Both the position numbers and the translations under genes were made by a program. From positions 1,364,001-1,428,000 of the forward strand of contig CP141731.1 of assembly GCA_035621235.1 (NCBI GenBank): DNA of 64,000 nucleotides, read 5' to 3'. Under the pieces are notes generated by a model that was not told the DNA's origin, ran no database searches, and saw nothing but the letters and a program-made list of their open reading frames with translations. This stretch comes from Actinomycetaceae bacterium MB13-C1-2. GTDB taxonomy: Bacteria; Actinomycetota; Actinomycetes; Actinomycetales; Actinomycetaceae. This document shows positions 1 to 9,008 of this stretch, piece by piece; the stretch's first letter is position 1; each line of letters starts with the position of its first letter.

Positions 1-594
1 GCGCGCGTTGTTGATGGCGTCGAAAGTCAACGAGACCCGCTGGGGTGGGGGCTTCGGGGCATCGTGCACCCCCACGGCCGCCCCGCTGGCACCAAGCGCA
101 GAGTTCCCCGGGAACAGCGATGCGATATGTCCGTCTGGGCCGACCCCCAACAGAAGTATGTCGAACGAGGGGACTGCCTCACCCTCGTTCGCAAACTTTG
201 CTAACTCAGTGGCATACTCTCTGGCGGCGTCCTCGGGCGTTTCGATTCCTGATTCACCAGGGCGAGGGACGTAGTGCACGTTCACTGCGGGCAACGCGTC
301 GCCGAGTCCATTGATGAGCGCCTCGCGCGCCTGCGTCTCGTTCCGTTCGGGATCGCCCTCAGGCAAGAAACGTTCGTCCCCCCACCAGAGGTGGACCCCG
401 CTCCAGTCAATTGCGCTCGCGGTCGCGCTGGTGGCGAGCTGTTCCAATGTCTTGATACCAACAGTGCCGCCGGTCAAAACCAGATGGACCGGGGCCATTC
501 GCGACTGTCGGTCGATCACCTCGCTCGCCAGCTGCGCTGCTACTGCCGCTGCGACGGTATCGGCGTCCGGGTGGATAACGATTCTTGTACTCAC
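1..594 (-). CDS. pgl: 6-phosphogluconolactonase, 3' end missing
   Basis: Hydrolyses 6-phosphogluconolactone to 6-phosphogluconate, the second step of the oxidative pentose phosphate pathway in the cytosol. Read on the minus strand from a GTG at 594, the frame stays open to the window edge, giving about 198 residues of an enzyme usually near 240-260. Visible family motifs are HLVLTGGTVG near the N-terminus, WWGDERFLPEGDPERNE in the middle and LLLGVGPDGHIASLFPG, the conserved Gly-rich/His segment of the SOL/DevB family. It starts 18 bases after the opcA stop, so it is the last visible gene of a gnd-zwf-opcA-pgl operon. The C-terminus lies outside the window. The motifs and the neighbours agree, so the call is firm. 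Confidence 0.95.
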   Translation of the reverse strand, partial: MSTRIVIHPDADTVAAAVAAQLASEVIDRQSRMAPVHLVLTGGTVGIKTLEQLATSATASAIDWSGVHLWWGDERFLPEGDPERNETQAREALINGLGDALPAVNVHYVPRPGESGIETPEDAAREYATELAKFANEGEAVPSFDILLLGVGPDGHIASLFPGNSALGASGAAVGVHDAPKPPPQRVSLTFDAINNAR

Positions 595-612
595 GGAGTT
601 GCCCCTGCCTGC

Positions 613-1530
613 CTATCTGCCCTCGACAAGCGAGAGTCCTTCCCGAAGGACATCCCCATAGACCTCGTCTGAGTCCAATCGGCGCAGGTCCTCCGCCAGC
701 GCGTCCCCCAACGAGCGCATTGGTAGCGAGATGCGCTGTGCGGGCTGCCCGGGCAGATTGAAGGATGCCACGTTTCCGTCGGGCCTTGAAAGGACTATCG
801 TTCCACTCGCGCGTTCCAAACGAACCTCTGTCAGCCCCGGCACACCCTTTATCAGTTCCATATCAACCGGACATTCGAGGCGCAGCGCGAGCCAACCCGC
901 GAGCAGATCGATCGACGGATGACCCTCCTCGCCCGCGACGGTTGCCCGAAGGACGGGTTCGAACGGGGGTTGGTCCAGTGTTGCCGCTATTCGGCTACGC
1001 CACAGCGTTGTTCTAGTCCACGCCAGATCGGTGTCCCCCGGGACATAGGCGTCCCGAAGGGTAAGAAGTAGGTCGATGCCCCGAGGGTCTGACCGACTGT
1101 CGGTAATACGGCGCTGTCCCAGCTTGCCGACGGGGTCTTCAGAGGGATCAGTCGGCGCTTCATGCGGCCAGTAGATGACCACCGGAGCGTCAGGGAGAAG
1201 CAGCGGTAGCACAAGGGTATCCAGGTGCTGCGAGAGTTCCTCGCTGTGGCGGAGCACAATGACCTCACTAGCACCCGCATCACGACCAAGACGTAGCTCT
1301 GCATTCAGCTTTCCGTCGGTATCGGGCTCATGGGACAGGACGATGACACGGCACGGGTGCTCGTGGCTTGCCGCATTGGCAGCCTCAATAGCAGGCTCAA
1401 TGTCGCAGTCACCGGCATCGATCACCAGAGTAAGCACCCTCGAAAGTGCAACTGCGCCACCCTGTTCGCGCACCGTAACCAGGCGGCGGTTGATCTGGGA
1501 AACTGTGGTGTCAGGCAGTTCGATAATCAA
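613..1530 (-). CDS. opcA: Glucose-6-phosphate dehydrogenase assembly protein OpcA
   Basis: OpcA is an accessory protein needed for assembly or activation of glucose-6-phosphate dehydrogenase in actinobacteria and cyanobacteria. The 305-residue product opens with MIIELPDTTVSQINRRLV, typical of the family, and has the middle segment LLLPDAPVVIYWPHEAP and a C-terminal DALAEDLRRLDSDEVYGDVL. The TTG start overlaps the zwf stop in a TTGA junction, indicating translational coupling, and pgl follows after 18 bases. No catalytic residues are expected because the protein is not itself known to be an enzyme. Its position directly after zwf is the classic actinobacterial arrangement. Confidence 0.95.
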   Translation of the reverse strand: MIIELPDTTVSQINRRLVTVREQGGAVALSRVLTLVIDAGDCDIEPAIEAANAASHEHPCRVIVLSHEPDTDGKLNAELRLGRDAGASEVIVLRHSEELSQHLDTLVLPLLLPDAPVVIYWPHEAPTDPSEDPVGKLGQRRITDSRSDPRGIDLLLTLRDAYVPGDTDLAWTRTTLWRSRIAATLDQPPFEPVLRATVAGEEGHPSIDLLAGWLALRLECPVDMELIKGVPGLTEVRLERASGTIVLSRPDGNVASFNLPGQPAQRISLPMRSLGDALAEDLRRLDSDEVYGDVLREGLSLVEGR

Positions 1531-3068
1531 GGTCGCCTCCAGGCTCGTCCGTCAGCCTCCAGCATTGCGTCGGCTGATGGTGGTCCCCAAGTCCCGGAGC
1601 GATACACCTCGGGGGCTCCGCCTTCGGCCCAGTGTTCCGTGACCGGGTCCAGTATTTTCCACGAGAGTTCCACTTCACGCGGACGAGGGAATAGTGGCGG
1701 GTCGCCCAGCAGCACGTCCAGGATTAGTCGTTCGTACGCCTCGGGCGAAGCCTCAGTAAAAGCGTGTCCGTATCCAAAGTCCATGGTCACCTCACGCACT
1801 TCCATCGCACTGCCAGGGACCTTGGCGTTGACTTGGAGACTGGCGCCCTCGTCCGGCTGGATACGGATTACCAGGGCATTCCTCCCAGGTTCACGACTGC
1901 CGGTAGTAGAGAAGGGGAGAGGGGGAGCCTCCCTGAAGACCACCGCGATCTCAGTTACGCGGCGGGCCAGTCGTTTTCCGGTCCTTAGGTAGAAGGGGAC
2001 CCCGGCCCATCGTCTGGTCTGGATATCAACACGGATCGCGGCATAGGTGTCGGTGGTGGAACCGGAGTCGAACCCACCCTCGTCCACGTAACCGACAACC
2101 TCTTCACCTCCGAGCCATCCTGGGCCGTACTGGCCGCGGACCGCGTAGGTGTCAAGGTCGTCAGGGACGCGTGCGGCGGAGAGAATCTTCATCTTCTCAG
2201 CAGCGAGGTCGTCTGCGTCAAAGCTGACCGGCTCTTCCATTGCGGTAAGCGCCAGTAGCTGCAGCAGGTGATTCTGGATGACGTCCCGCGCAGCGCCAAT
2301 ACCGTCGTAGTAGCCGGCGCGACCCTCGACGCCGATGTCCTCGGCCATCGTGATCTGGACGTGATCGACGTACTTGGACTTCCAGAGCGGCTCAAAAAGC
2401 TGATTCGAGAAACGGAGCGCCAATATGTTCTGAACGGTTTCTTTGCCGAGGTAGTGGTCGATTCGGAATACCGAGTCCGGCTTGAAAACGGCCTCGACAA
2501 CGGCGTTGAGTTCCTTGGCAGACTCAAGGTCGTGACCAAACGGTTTCTCAATGACGACGCGCCGCCACGAGTCATCCTCGGACTTCGAAAGACCGGAGCG
2601 GGCCAGTTGCTCACAAACTTGCGGGAATGCTGCCGGGGGAACTGAAAGATAGAAGGCAAAATTGCCGCGCGTTCCCCGGGAGGCGTCGAGTTCCTCCGTT
2701 ACCTCACGCAGGCGGTCAAAGGCATCGTCGTCATCGAAGGTCCCCTGGACAAAACGGATGCCTCCGACCAGCTGCTTCCATGTAGCCTCATTGAAGTCAG
2801 TTCGCGAGTGCTGTTCGACGCAGGCGCGGACCTCTTCTGCGAAGCGCGCGTCGTCCCAGTCGCGACGACCAAAGCCGACCAGAGCAAAGCCGGGAGAGAG
2901 CAGGCCGCGGTTTGTTAGGTCGTATACGGCGGGAAGTACCTTCTTGCGTGCTAAATCGCCTGTGACACCGAAGATGACAAGACCGGCTGGCCCTGCGATG
3001 CGGGCGAGGCGTCGATCCCGTTTGTCCCGTAGCGGGTTGTTGGTGGCGGTGACTTCAGCGGGGCTCAT
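1527..3068 (-). CDS. zwf: Glucose-6-phosphate 1-dehydrogenase
   Basis: Oxidises glucose 6-phosphate to 6-phosphogluconolactone with NADP, the entry step of the oxidative pentose phosphate pathway. The 513-residue protein has the Rossmann nucleotide motif GVTGDLARKK at residues 34-43 and the substrate-binding signature RIDHYLGKE near residue 205, whose Asp-His pair and Lys are catalytic or binding residues in the family. The C-terminal domain is complete (LRTGKRLARRVTEIAVVF and onwards). The ATG start overlaps the gnd stop by four bases (ATGA) and the stop overlaps opcA by four bases, so gnd, zwf and opcA are probably translated as one coupled unit. Length is normal for the family. Confidence 0.98.
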   Translation of the reverse strand: MSPAEVTATNNPLRDKRDRRLARIAGPAGLVIFGVTGDLARKKVLPAVYDLTNRGLLSPGFALVGFGRRDWDDARFAEEVRACVEQHSRTDFNEATWKQLVGGIRFVQGTFDDDDAFDRLREVTEELDASRGTRGNFAFYLSVPPAAFPQVCEQLARSGLSKSEDDSWRRVVIEKPFGHDLESAKELNAVVEAVFKPDSVFRIDHYLGKETVQNILALRFSNQLFEPLWKSKYVDHVQITMAEDIGVEGRAGYYDGIGAARDVIQNHLLQLLALTAMEEPVSFDADDLAAEKMKILSAARVPDDLDTYAVRGQYGPGWLGGEEVVGYVDEGGFDSGSTTDTYAAIRVDIQTRRWAGVPFYLRTGKRLARRVTEIAVVFREAPPLPFSTTGSREPGRNALVIRIQPDEGASLQVNAKVPGSAMEVREVTMDFGYGHAFTEASPEAYERLILDVLLGDPPLFPRPREVELSWKILDPVTEHWAEGGAPEVYRSGTWGPPSADAMLEADGRAWRRP

Positions 3069-4507
3069 AGGGCGGTTTCGGATCGATCACTGGACCACTC
3101 CGTGTGGAAGGAACCGGGACGGTCGACCCGCCGGTAGGTATGTGCACCGAATAAGTCGCGTTGTGCCTGGATCAGATTAGCGGGAAGGCGCTCGGCGCGG
3201 ACACCATCGTAGTAGGCGAGGGACGACGAGAAGGCTGGTGTTGGTACGCCGTGAAGTGCTGCCTGGGAGACGATGGAGCGCCAGGCTTTGAGGCCCGCGG
3301 CGACTGCACCCGCGAAGTACTCATCTGAGAGCAACAGAGGTAATTCGGGATTCCGGTCGTACGCTTCAGTGATCCGGTTCAGGAATCGGGCGCGAATGAT
3401 GCATCCTCCGCGCCAGATACGTGCCATCGCGCCGCGGTCGATGTTCCAGTCGTACTGTTCGGAGGCAGCAGCAATCTGGTCAAAGCCTTGCGAATAGGCG
3501 ACGATCTTCGAAGCATAGAGCGCCAGGCGGACGTTCTCGATGAACGCCTCTCGATTCTCGATGTGCCACGGCTCTCCCTCTGCGGGAAGCGTGGCACGAG
3601 CCGCTTCGCGTTGAGGAATGGAACCCGAGAGGGCGCGGGCGAAAGTGGCTTCTCCGATTCCGGTAATGGGAACCCCGAGGTCGAGTGCGCTCTGAACAGT
3701 CCACCGGCCGGTGCCCTTTTGCTCGGCTTGATCAAGGATCATGTCGACGAGGGGCTTACCGGTTTCGGTATCTACTTGGCCGAGTACCTCCGCGGTAATC
3801 TCGATGAGAAAGGACTCAAGGTCGCCCTTGTTCCACTCGGCGAAGATTTCGGCAATCTCGGGTGCCTTGGCACCCAACCCCTGCCTGAGTAAGTCGTACG
3901 CCTCTGCGATCAGTTGCATGTCGGCATACTCGATACCGTTGTGAACCATTTTGACGAAGTGGCCAGCGCCGTTCGGGCCGACGTAGGTGCAACACGGCAC
4001 GCCGTCGACCTTGGCCGAGATGTCTTCGAGTATCGGTCCGAGCGTTTGGTAAGACTGCTTGGTTCCGCCAGGCATGATCGAGGGGCCGAGAAGGGCGCCC
4101 TCTTCCCCTCCCGAGACGCCTGTGCCAACAAAGTGAATTCCCTTCTCAGCCAATGCCTTCTCGCGGCGAATGGTATCCGGGAAGTGGGAGTTGCCCGCAT
4201 CGACAATAATGTCGCCGGGTGCAAGCAAGGGAACCAGTTCTTCGATTACTGCATCGGTTGCGGGTCCGGCCTGAACCATCGAGATGATAGTGCGCGGTTC
4301 CTGAAGGGAATCAACGAACTCGGCCATAGTTTTCGAGGGGACAAAGTCGCCCTCGTCCCCGTGATCCGCAATCAGCGACTCGGTACGGGCGTAGGTGCGG
4401 TTGTGAACTGCGGTCTTGTAGCCGTGGCGGGCGATGTTGCGTGCCAGATTTCGACCCATGACTGCCAGTCCGGTAACTCCGATTTGGGCCTTTTCTTGTT
4501 CGCTCAT
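3065..4507 (-). CDS. gnd: 6-phosphogluconate dehydrogenase, decarboxylating
   Basis: Converts 6-phosphogluconate to ribulose 5-phosphate and CO2 while reducing NADP. The 480-residue protein is of the long bacterial type. It shows the N-terminal Rossmann motif GLAVMGRNLARNIARHG, the DAGNSHFPDT segment, the GVSGGEEGALLGPSIMPGG substrate loop and the signature FVKMVHNGIEYADMQLI containing the catalytic Lys. The C-terminal tail FHTEW is also typical. It is the first gene of the minus-strand operon gnd-zwf-opcA-pgl, so the promoter should lie in 4508-4760. Having the third enzyme of the pathway as the first gene is unusual compared with the frequent tkt-tal-zwf-opcA-pgl order, but the product assignment is not in doubt. 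Confidence 0.98.
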   Translation of the reverse strand: MSEQEKAQIGVTGLAVMGRNLARNIARHGYKTAVHNRTYARTESLIADHGDEGDFVPSKTMAEFVDSLQEPRTIISMVQAGPATDAVIEELVPLLAPGDIIVDAGNSHFPDTIRREKALAEKGIHFVGTGVSGGEEGALLGPSIMPGGTKQSYQTLGPILEDISAKVDGVPCCTYVGPNGAGHFVKMVHNGIEYADMQLIAEAYDLLRQGLGAKAPEIAEIFAEWNKGDLESFLIEITAEVLGQVDTETGKPLVDMILDQAEQKGTGRWTVQSALDLGVPITGIGEATFARALSGSIPQREAARATLPAEGEPWHIENREAFIENVRLALYASKIVAYSQGFDQIAAASEQYDWNIDRGAMARIWRGGCIIRARFLNRITEAYDRNPELPLLLSDEYFAGAVAAGLKAWRSIVSQAALHGVPTPAFSSSLAYYDGVRAERLPANLIQAQRDLFGAHTYRRVDRPGSFHTEWSSDRSETAL

Positions 4508-4760
4508 GCACCTGATCTTTCGAGTCGTCGATTGGCGGTGTACTCGAAGAATTCTACGCGCGGAAGGCCGGGAGTTCCCAGTCGATCAGAGGTTGGGATG
4601 GGTCTAAGGTCCTAGATGGTGTTGGCGAGTGCGCAGAGCAGGTGAAGCAGTCGTACGAGTGATCAACCACCAAAGAGCGCTTTCTGGCTTGGGTATCCCA
4701 GTTGGTTGGGTGTATCAGACAAGTCTGAGTACCTTCTGTCGTGGGTAGCTATTGATGTGG

Positions 4761-4778
4761 ATATCTGCCGGTGTGGCC
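4761..4778 (+). repeat. Half-unit of the 80-bp palindromic element
   Basis: The sequence ATATCTGCCGGTGTGGCC matches the left arm of the 80-bp element seen five times in this window. No inverted partner lies 80 bp away, so this is a single arm placed 50 bp before the first full copy. Confidence 0.6.
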
Positions 4779-4810
4779 TACGGGCTTTGTCTGGTCCGTG
4801 CACTTTGATC

Positions 4811-4890
4811 GAGTGTCGGCCGATGTGGCCGGTTTGTTCCCCTGGAACCGCGATGTCTCGGTTTGGGGTGGGCCACAGGGGCGGATATTC
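4811..4890 (+). repeat. 80-bp palindromic element, copy 1
   Basis: The left arm GAGTGTCGGCCGATGTGGCC and the right arm GGCCACAGGGGCGGATATTC are imperfect inverted repeats around a 40-base centre. The whole 80-bp unit repeats at 4926-5005 with four differences, about 95 percent identity. It is non-coding and looks like a bacterial interspersed palindrome. Confidence 0.8.
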
Positions 4891-4925
4891 AGTTTGGGCG
4901 AGGCAGTTGCGGGCGCTTCTGGTGC

Positions 4926-5005
4926 GAGTGTCGGCCGATGTGGCCGGTTTGTTCCCCTGGAACCGCAATGTCTCGGTTTGGGGCGGCCCGCAGGGGCGGA
5001 TATTC
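4926..5005 (+). repeat. 80-bp palindromic element, copy 2
   Basis: Near-identical direct repeat of 4811-4890 at a period of 115 bp. The left arm is identical to that of copy 1; three of the four differences fall at and just before the start of the right arm. It ends 77 bases before tdh. Confidence 0.8.
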
Positions 5006-5082
5006 CGCGTGAGTATCGCGCGAGGGGACCTTCTCCACGGCAGCCTTCACGACGGCGCCTTCTCCCACGGTAGCCTTGTCGT

Positions 5083-6138
5083 GTGCGAGCGCTTCGAAAA
5101 CTTACGGCCGCCCCCGGCCTCGACCTGGTTGAAATCCCCGAGCCCGAACCGGCTTTCGGCGAAGTAAAGATTCGCGTGGCCGCGACCGGTCTGTGCGGGA
5201 CGGACCTACATCTCTACCGATTTGACGGAGGTGCGCCGGGTTCCCTCAACCCACCCCAGACTCTGGGACACGAGTTCTCCGGAACCATCGTCCAGCTTGG
5301 GGAAGGAGTGCCACACGGCGACGCTCCGGGTGATCTTAGGGTCGGCCAGCACGTGTCGGTTGAGGGTCATGTGGTCTGCGGTCGCTGTCGCAACTGCCGC
5401 GCCGGGCGGAAGCATATGTGCGTTCGGGCTGAAGGCATAGGCGTAAACCGTGATGGCGCCTTTGCTGACTATGTGGTTGTCCCTGCTTCGAATGTCTGGG
5501 TGCAACCAGACCTAGTGGATGCTGAACTGGGCGCGCTCTTTGATCCATTTGGGAACGCAGTCCACGTGTGCCAGCAGGCAGAACTAACCGGCCAGGATGT
5601 GCTTATCACGGGTGCCGGACCAATTGGCGTTATGTGTGTAGCTCTCGCAAAGCATGCCGGTGCGCGTCACGTTGTGATCACGGACCTGAGCGAAAATCGC
5701 CTTGAACTGGCTCGCAAGGCCGGAGCTGATGCCGCCATTAGGCCCGGGATGGGTGCACTTCAAGCAACAATGAACGAATTGGGAATTGTCGAGGGCTTCG
5801 ACGTCGGCCTGGAGATGTCTGGCTCAGCCTCGGCAATGCAAGACCTTATCGACCACTGCACCCACGGTGCGACACTGGTTCTCTTGGGACTACCCGCAAG
5901 GCCATTTCCTATCGATTGGAACAAGGTCATTACGTCGATGCTTACGATCAAGGGCGTGTACGGCAGGGAAATGTATGACACCTGGTACCTGGCAACCTAC
6001 ATGGTGGAATCCTCACCCGAACTGCGTGATGCCCTGCACCTGGTAGTAACGAACAGGTTCGAGCCCGAAAACTGGCAGGAAGCCTTCGATGTCCTCGCAT
6101 CCGGCGAATCCGGCAAAGTCATAATCAACTGGGAGTGA
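5083..6138 (+). CDS. tdh: L-threonine 3-dehydrogenase
   Basis: Oxidises L-threonine to 2-amino-3-ketobutyrate with NAD, a cytosolic zinc enzyme of the medium-chain dehydrogenase family. The 351-residue product has the catalytic-zinc region [10 protein letters not shown] and TLGHEFSG, the structural-zinc Cys cluster [15 protein letters not shown], and a Rossmann motif [18 protein letters not shown]. The GTG start at 5083 is the only good start in frame; no clear ribosome binding site precedes it, so initiation may be weak or leaderless. The next gene, kbl, begins one base after the stop, giving the standard two-gene threonine-to-glycine operon. That partner separates it from other alcohol dehydrogenases of the family. 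Confidence 0.95.
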   Translation: MRALRKLTAAPGLDLVEIPEPEPAFGEVKIRVAATGLCGTDLHLYRFDGGAPGSLNPPQTLGHEFSGTIVQLGEGVPHGDAPGDLRVGQHVSVEGHVVCGRCRNCRAGRKHMCVRAEGIGVNRDGAFADYVVVPASNVWVQPDLVDAELGALFDPFGNAVHVCQQAELTGQDVLITGAGPIGVMCVALAKHAGARHVVITDLSENRLELARKAGADAAIRPGMGALQATMNELGIVEGFDVGLEMSGSASAMQDLIDHCTHGATLVLLGLPARPFPIDWNKVITSMLTIKGVYGREMYDTWYLATYMVESSPELRDALHLVVTNRFEPENWQEAFDVLASGESGKVIINWE

Positions 6139-6139
6139 C

Positions 6140-7333
6140 GTGTACACAATCCGCGAGAAACTACAGACAGAACTGAGCTCTATTGAAGAGGCGGGTCTCT
6201 ACAAGAACGAACGCGAGATACTGGGTCCCCAGGGCCCAACCGTCCAGACCACATCTGGTGCGGCACTCAACTTCTGTGCAAATAACTACCTGGGGCTCGC
6301 CGATGATCCGCGCTTGGTCGAGGCAGCGCACAAAGCCTTGGACGAGTGGGGCTATGGGCTTTCGTCTGTGCGCTTCATTTGCGGAACTCAGGAACAGCAC
6401 CGCGAACTGGAACGCGAACTCGGCGACTACCTACATATGGATGACGTCATCCTCTTTTCGAGCTGCTTCGATGCGAACGGCGGTATTTTTGAGGCGTTGC
6501 TGGGGTCGGACGACGCGATTGTCTCGGACGCACTCAATCACGCCTCGCTCATTGATGGGATCAGACTCTGCAAAGCCAATCGCTACCGTTACGCAAATCG
6601 GGACATGGAAGACCTTCGTAAGCAGTTGACCGCGGCGCGCGAGGCAGGAGCGCAGCAGATAGTCATTGTCACCGACGGTGTTTTCTCGATGGATGGCTCT
6701 CACGCCCCTCTTCCCGAGATATGCGATTTGGCCGATGAGTTCGAGGCCATGGTTATGGTTGACGACTCTCACGCCACCGGGTTCGTTGGCCCCGAGGGGC
6801 GCGGCACTCCGGCGGTGATGGGGGTCGAGGATCGCGTTGACATTCTCACCGGCACCTTCGGCAAAGCACTCGGCGGTGCTTCTGGTGGTTACGTCGCTTC
6901 GCACCAGGAGGTCGTGGATATTCTGCGTCAGCGAGCTAGGCCGTACCTGTTTTCAAATACTCTCGCCCCCTCAATCGTGGGTGGGACCCGGGAGGCAATA
7001 CGGATCGCTAAGGGCGCCGACGAACAGCGAGATCACCTAAGTGCGATGGCGTCCCTCTTCCGCTCCCTTATGGACGAGGCCGGATTCGAACTACTTCCGG
7101 GGAGTCACCCCATTGTCGCGGTCATGTTCCCAGGCGAGGACGGAGCGCGCGTAGCAACCGAGGTTGCCCGCTTCATGCTGGAAGACGGCGTCTACGTGAC
7201 AGCCTTCAGCTTCCCGGTGGTTCCCAAAGGGAAGGCGCGAATCCGGGTTCAGCTTTCTGCGGCACACTCGGAAGAGGATGTGCGTTCCTGCGTCGCCGCG
7301 TTCAAAGCGGCCCGAGACAAAGCTGCCGGTTAG
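6140..7333 (+). CDS. kbl: Glycine C-acetyltransferase (2-amino-3-ketobutyrate CoA ligase)
   Basis: Cleaves 2-amino-3-ketobutyrate with CoA to glycine and acetyl-CoA, completing threonine breakdown begun by Tdh. The 397-residue protein belongs to the PLP-dependent alpha-oxoamine synthase family. It shows [32 protein letters not shown], the cofactor-binding [18 protein letters not shown] and the Schiff-base lysine K242 in [13 protein letters not shown]. It begins with GTG one base after the tdh stop, so the two are co-translated. A related synthase such as 8-amino-7-oxononanoate synthase is excluded by the FICGTQ motif and the Tdh partner. Confidence 0.96.
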   Translation: MYTIREKLQTELSSIEEAGLYKNEREILGPQGPTVQTTSGAALNFCANNYLGLADDPRLVEAAHKALDEWGYGLSSVRFICGTQEQHRELERELGDYLHMDDVILFSSCFDANGGIFEALLGSDDAIVSDALNHASLIDGIRLCKANRYRYANRDMEDLRKQLTAAREAGAQQIVIVTDGVFSMDGSHAPLPEICDLADEFEAMVMVDDSHATGFVGPEGRGTPAVMGVEDRVDILTGTFGKALGGASGGYVASHQEVVDILRQRARPYLFSNTLAPSIVGGTREAIRIAKGADEQRDHLSAMASLFRSLMDEAGFELLPGSHPIVAVMFPGEDGARVATEVARFMLEDGVYVTAFSFPVVPKGKARIRVQLSAAHSEEDVRSCVAAFKAARDKAAG

Positions 7334-7414
7334 TTTTTCATACCGGAAGTGCCAGCACGGAACTTTTGTCTGCCGGTGGGGCGCACTGGTTTTTATGCTG
7401 TTGGTAGCTCAGGC

Positions 7415-7494
7415 GAGTATTTGCCAGTGTGGTCGGTTCGCCGTTCGGGAATCGCATGATTTGGTCGCGAGGGTGACCACTGTGGCAGATACTC
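7415..7494 (+). repeat. 80-bp palindromic element, copy 3
   Basis: The left arm GAGTATTTGCCAGTGTGGTC and the right arm GACCACTGTGGCAGATACTC pair at 17 of 20 positions. The unit is exactly 80 bp, like the copies at 4811 and 18252, with a diverged centre. Confidence 0.8.
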
Positions 7495-7609
7495 TGAGGC
7501 CGAGTCTGGGACAACATCGGCAGATGGTGGTAACTGCCGGCTGTGTCATAGCAGTGTGAGGAGATGCCGCAAGATTCACGGCCATGTTGCGTTACCGCGT
7601 GTCACCCAC

Positions 7610-7648
7610 GGTGCGTTACCAGGCCACTCATGGTGCGTTACCAGGCCA
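7610..7648 (+). repeat. Two short direct repeats, 22-bp period
   Basis: GGTGCGTTACCAGGCCA occurs at 7610-7626 and again at 7632-7648, and a related GTTGCGTTACC lies just upstream near 7586. The block is too short and regular to be coding or a CRISPR array. Confidence 0.6.
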
Positions 7649-7745
7649 GGGGTCTTCGCCTTATGGTAATTCTCGGAACTCGAGAGTGGCCAGTCTGCAA
7701 CGTTCCGCGTACTTCAGGTAGATACTGCATGACTCAGTGATGGGG

Positions 7746-7769
7746 TTACCCACGGTTTTCTGTGGGTAA
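7746..7769 (+). promoter_or_regulatory. Hairpin immediately upstream of alr
   Basis: TTACCCAC and GTGGGTAA form a perfect 8-bp stem with an 8-base loop, ending 15 bases before the alr GTG. The purine-rich stretch used for ribosome binding lies directly after it, so the stem could influence translation. It may alternatively be a DNA operator. Confidence 0.45.
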
Positions 7770-7784
7770 GGGGATAATAGGGGA

Positions 7785-9008
7785 GTGATTCCCTCTGGTA
7801 CTGATCTATTTCCCGCTGAACTCGACGTAGACCTGGACGCGCTCGCAGCCAATGCTCACAAGCTAAAGGAGTATGCGGGAGAGGCCGAACTACTGGCAGT
7901 GGTAAAGGCCAACGGATACGGCTTCGGTAGGTACGAAGTCGCGAGTCGTCTGTGGCACGAGGGTGTGCACTGGTTTGGTGTCTCAAAGCTCCCCGAAGCA
8001 CTGGCGTTGCGCAAGCATTTCACCTCTTCAGACATCCCGCCAGAACAGGCGCGAATACTGACATGGCTTGAAACGCCAACAACGGCCTGGGTTGATGCGG
8101 TTGAGTCAGACATTGACGTCTCGGTCTCTGATCGTCGCCAGCTAGGCCAGGTAGTCAGCGCGGTCAGGTCCCTCCGCTCCCGTGGCGTCTCCCAGGATGC
8201 GGCGCGCGTCCATCTCAAGATCGACGTGGGAATGGGCCGCGGCGGTGCGACACTTGACGACCTCCCCGAACTGGCCAGGGCAGTCCGCGATGCAACTCGA
8301 GCGAACGAGGTTGAACTAGTTGGTTTTTGGTCGCACCTCTCATGTGCAGATGATCCGGAGGGAGCCGGAGCTGAGGTCACACAGCGACAAATAGAGGTGT
8401 ACCAGCAGGGACTTGAGGTTCTGGCTCTGCTTGGTCTCGAACCTGAAATTCGACACCTCGCTGCGACATCTGGAACTATTTGGCATCCCGGAGCTCATTT
8501 TGACATGGTGCGCCCCGGAATCGGACTCTACGGTTACTCCCCATCGGTGGAAGTTGCCTCGTCCAAGGAACTGGGACTGCGACCCGTTGGCGTTCTGCGT
8601 ACGCCGATCATTCAGGTGAAGCGGGTCGACCCCGGGCATACGGTTTCATACGGAGCCACCTGGACCTCCCCCGATCGACACTGGATCGGATTACTTCCTA
8701 TCGGATATGCCGATGGGATTCCCCGTCAGATCTCAAATCAGGCGGATTTCTTGATTGAGACACAAGATGAGCGGATTCCAACCAGAATCCTTGGGCGGGT
8801 TTGTATGGACCAGATGGTCATTGACCTGGGCGCGGGCGAGGAGCCGACTGCCGTAGTTGGCGATTCTGTAATCTTGTTCGGTGACCCCGTTAGGGGCGAG
8901 CCGAGCGCGGATAACTGGGCCGATCTTGCCGAAACCATCAATTACGAAATAATCTCGCGCCTCCCTGAACACATTGATCGAAGGTATCACCCGGGAGTTG
9001 CAGAGTGA
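7785..9008 (+). CDS. alr: Alanine racemase
   Basis: Interconverts L- and D-alanine for peptidoglycan synthesis. The 407-residue protein begins at a GTG and shows the PLP lysine K41 in AVVKANGYGFG, the LKIDVGMGRGG segment, and the C-terminal catalytic region TVSYGATW with the active-site Tyr. The C-terminal beta domain (LPIGYADGIPRQ, GRVCMDQMVIDLG) is complete. Its stop overlaps the tsaE start by four bases (GTGA), and tsaB follows, a common actinobacterial arrangement. A small hairpin precedes the start. Confidence 0.97.
   Translation: MIPSGTDLFPAELDVDLDALAANAHKLKEYAGEAELLAVVKANGYGFGRYEVASRLWHEGVHWFGVSKLPEALALRKHFTSSDIPPEQARILTWLETPTTAWVDAVESDIDVSVSDRRQLGQVVSAVRSLRSRGVSQDAARVHLKIDVGMGRGGATLDDLPELARAVRDATRANEVELVGFWSHLSCADDPEGAGAEVTQRQIEVYQQGLEVLALLGLEPEIRHLAATSGTIWHPGAHFDMVRPGIGLYGYSPSVEVASSKELGLRPVGVLRTPIIQVKRVDPGHTVSYGATWTSPDRHWIGLLPIGYADGIPRQISNQADFLIETQDERIPTRILGRVCMDQMVIDLGAGEEPTAVVGDSVILFGDPVRGEPSADNWADLAETINYEIISRLPEHIDRRYHPGVAE

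Larger units (their letters stand above)
4508..5082. other. 575-bp divergent intergenic region with palindromic repeats
   Basis: This gap separates the divergent gnd and tdh genes, so it must hold both promoters. I see no credible coding frame: the open frames that cross it run through repeats and differ between the copies. Its right half (4761-5005) is almost entirely repeat DNA, described separately. The 77 bases between the last repeat and the tdh GTG contain no clear Shine-Dalgarno sequence. Confidence 0.7.
7334..7784. other. 451-bp intergenic region, repeats and alr leader
   Basis: No coding frame is credible here. It holds one 80-bp palindromic element (7415-7494), a short direct repeat (7610-7648) and a stable hairpin just before alr (7746-7769), each listed separately. 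The alr promoter must lie in the right half. Confidence 0.7.

Noticed and set aside
3914-4615. 233-codon frame antisense to gnd
   Set aside because: It lies opposite a clear gnd and extends into the repeat-flanked promoter region; no motif is visible.
4706-5167. Open frames across the repeats upstream of tdh
   Set aside because: They translate the palindromic copies into unrelated peptides and overlap tdh in another frame.
7500-7560. Additional copy of the 80-bp element after 7494
   Set aside because: CGGCAGATGG and AACTGCCGG fragments resemble arms but do not pair at the 80-bp spacing, so they may be chance or decayed pieces.
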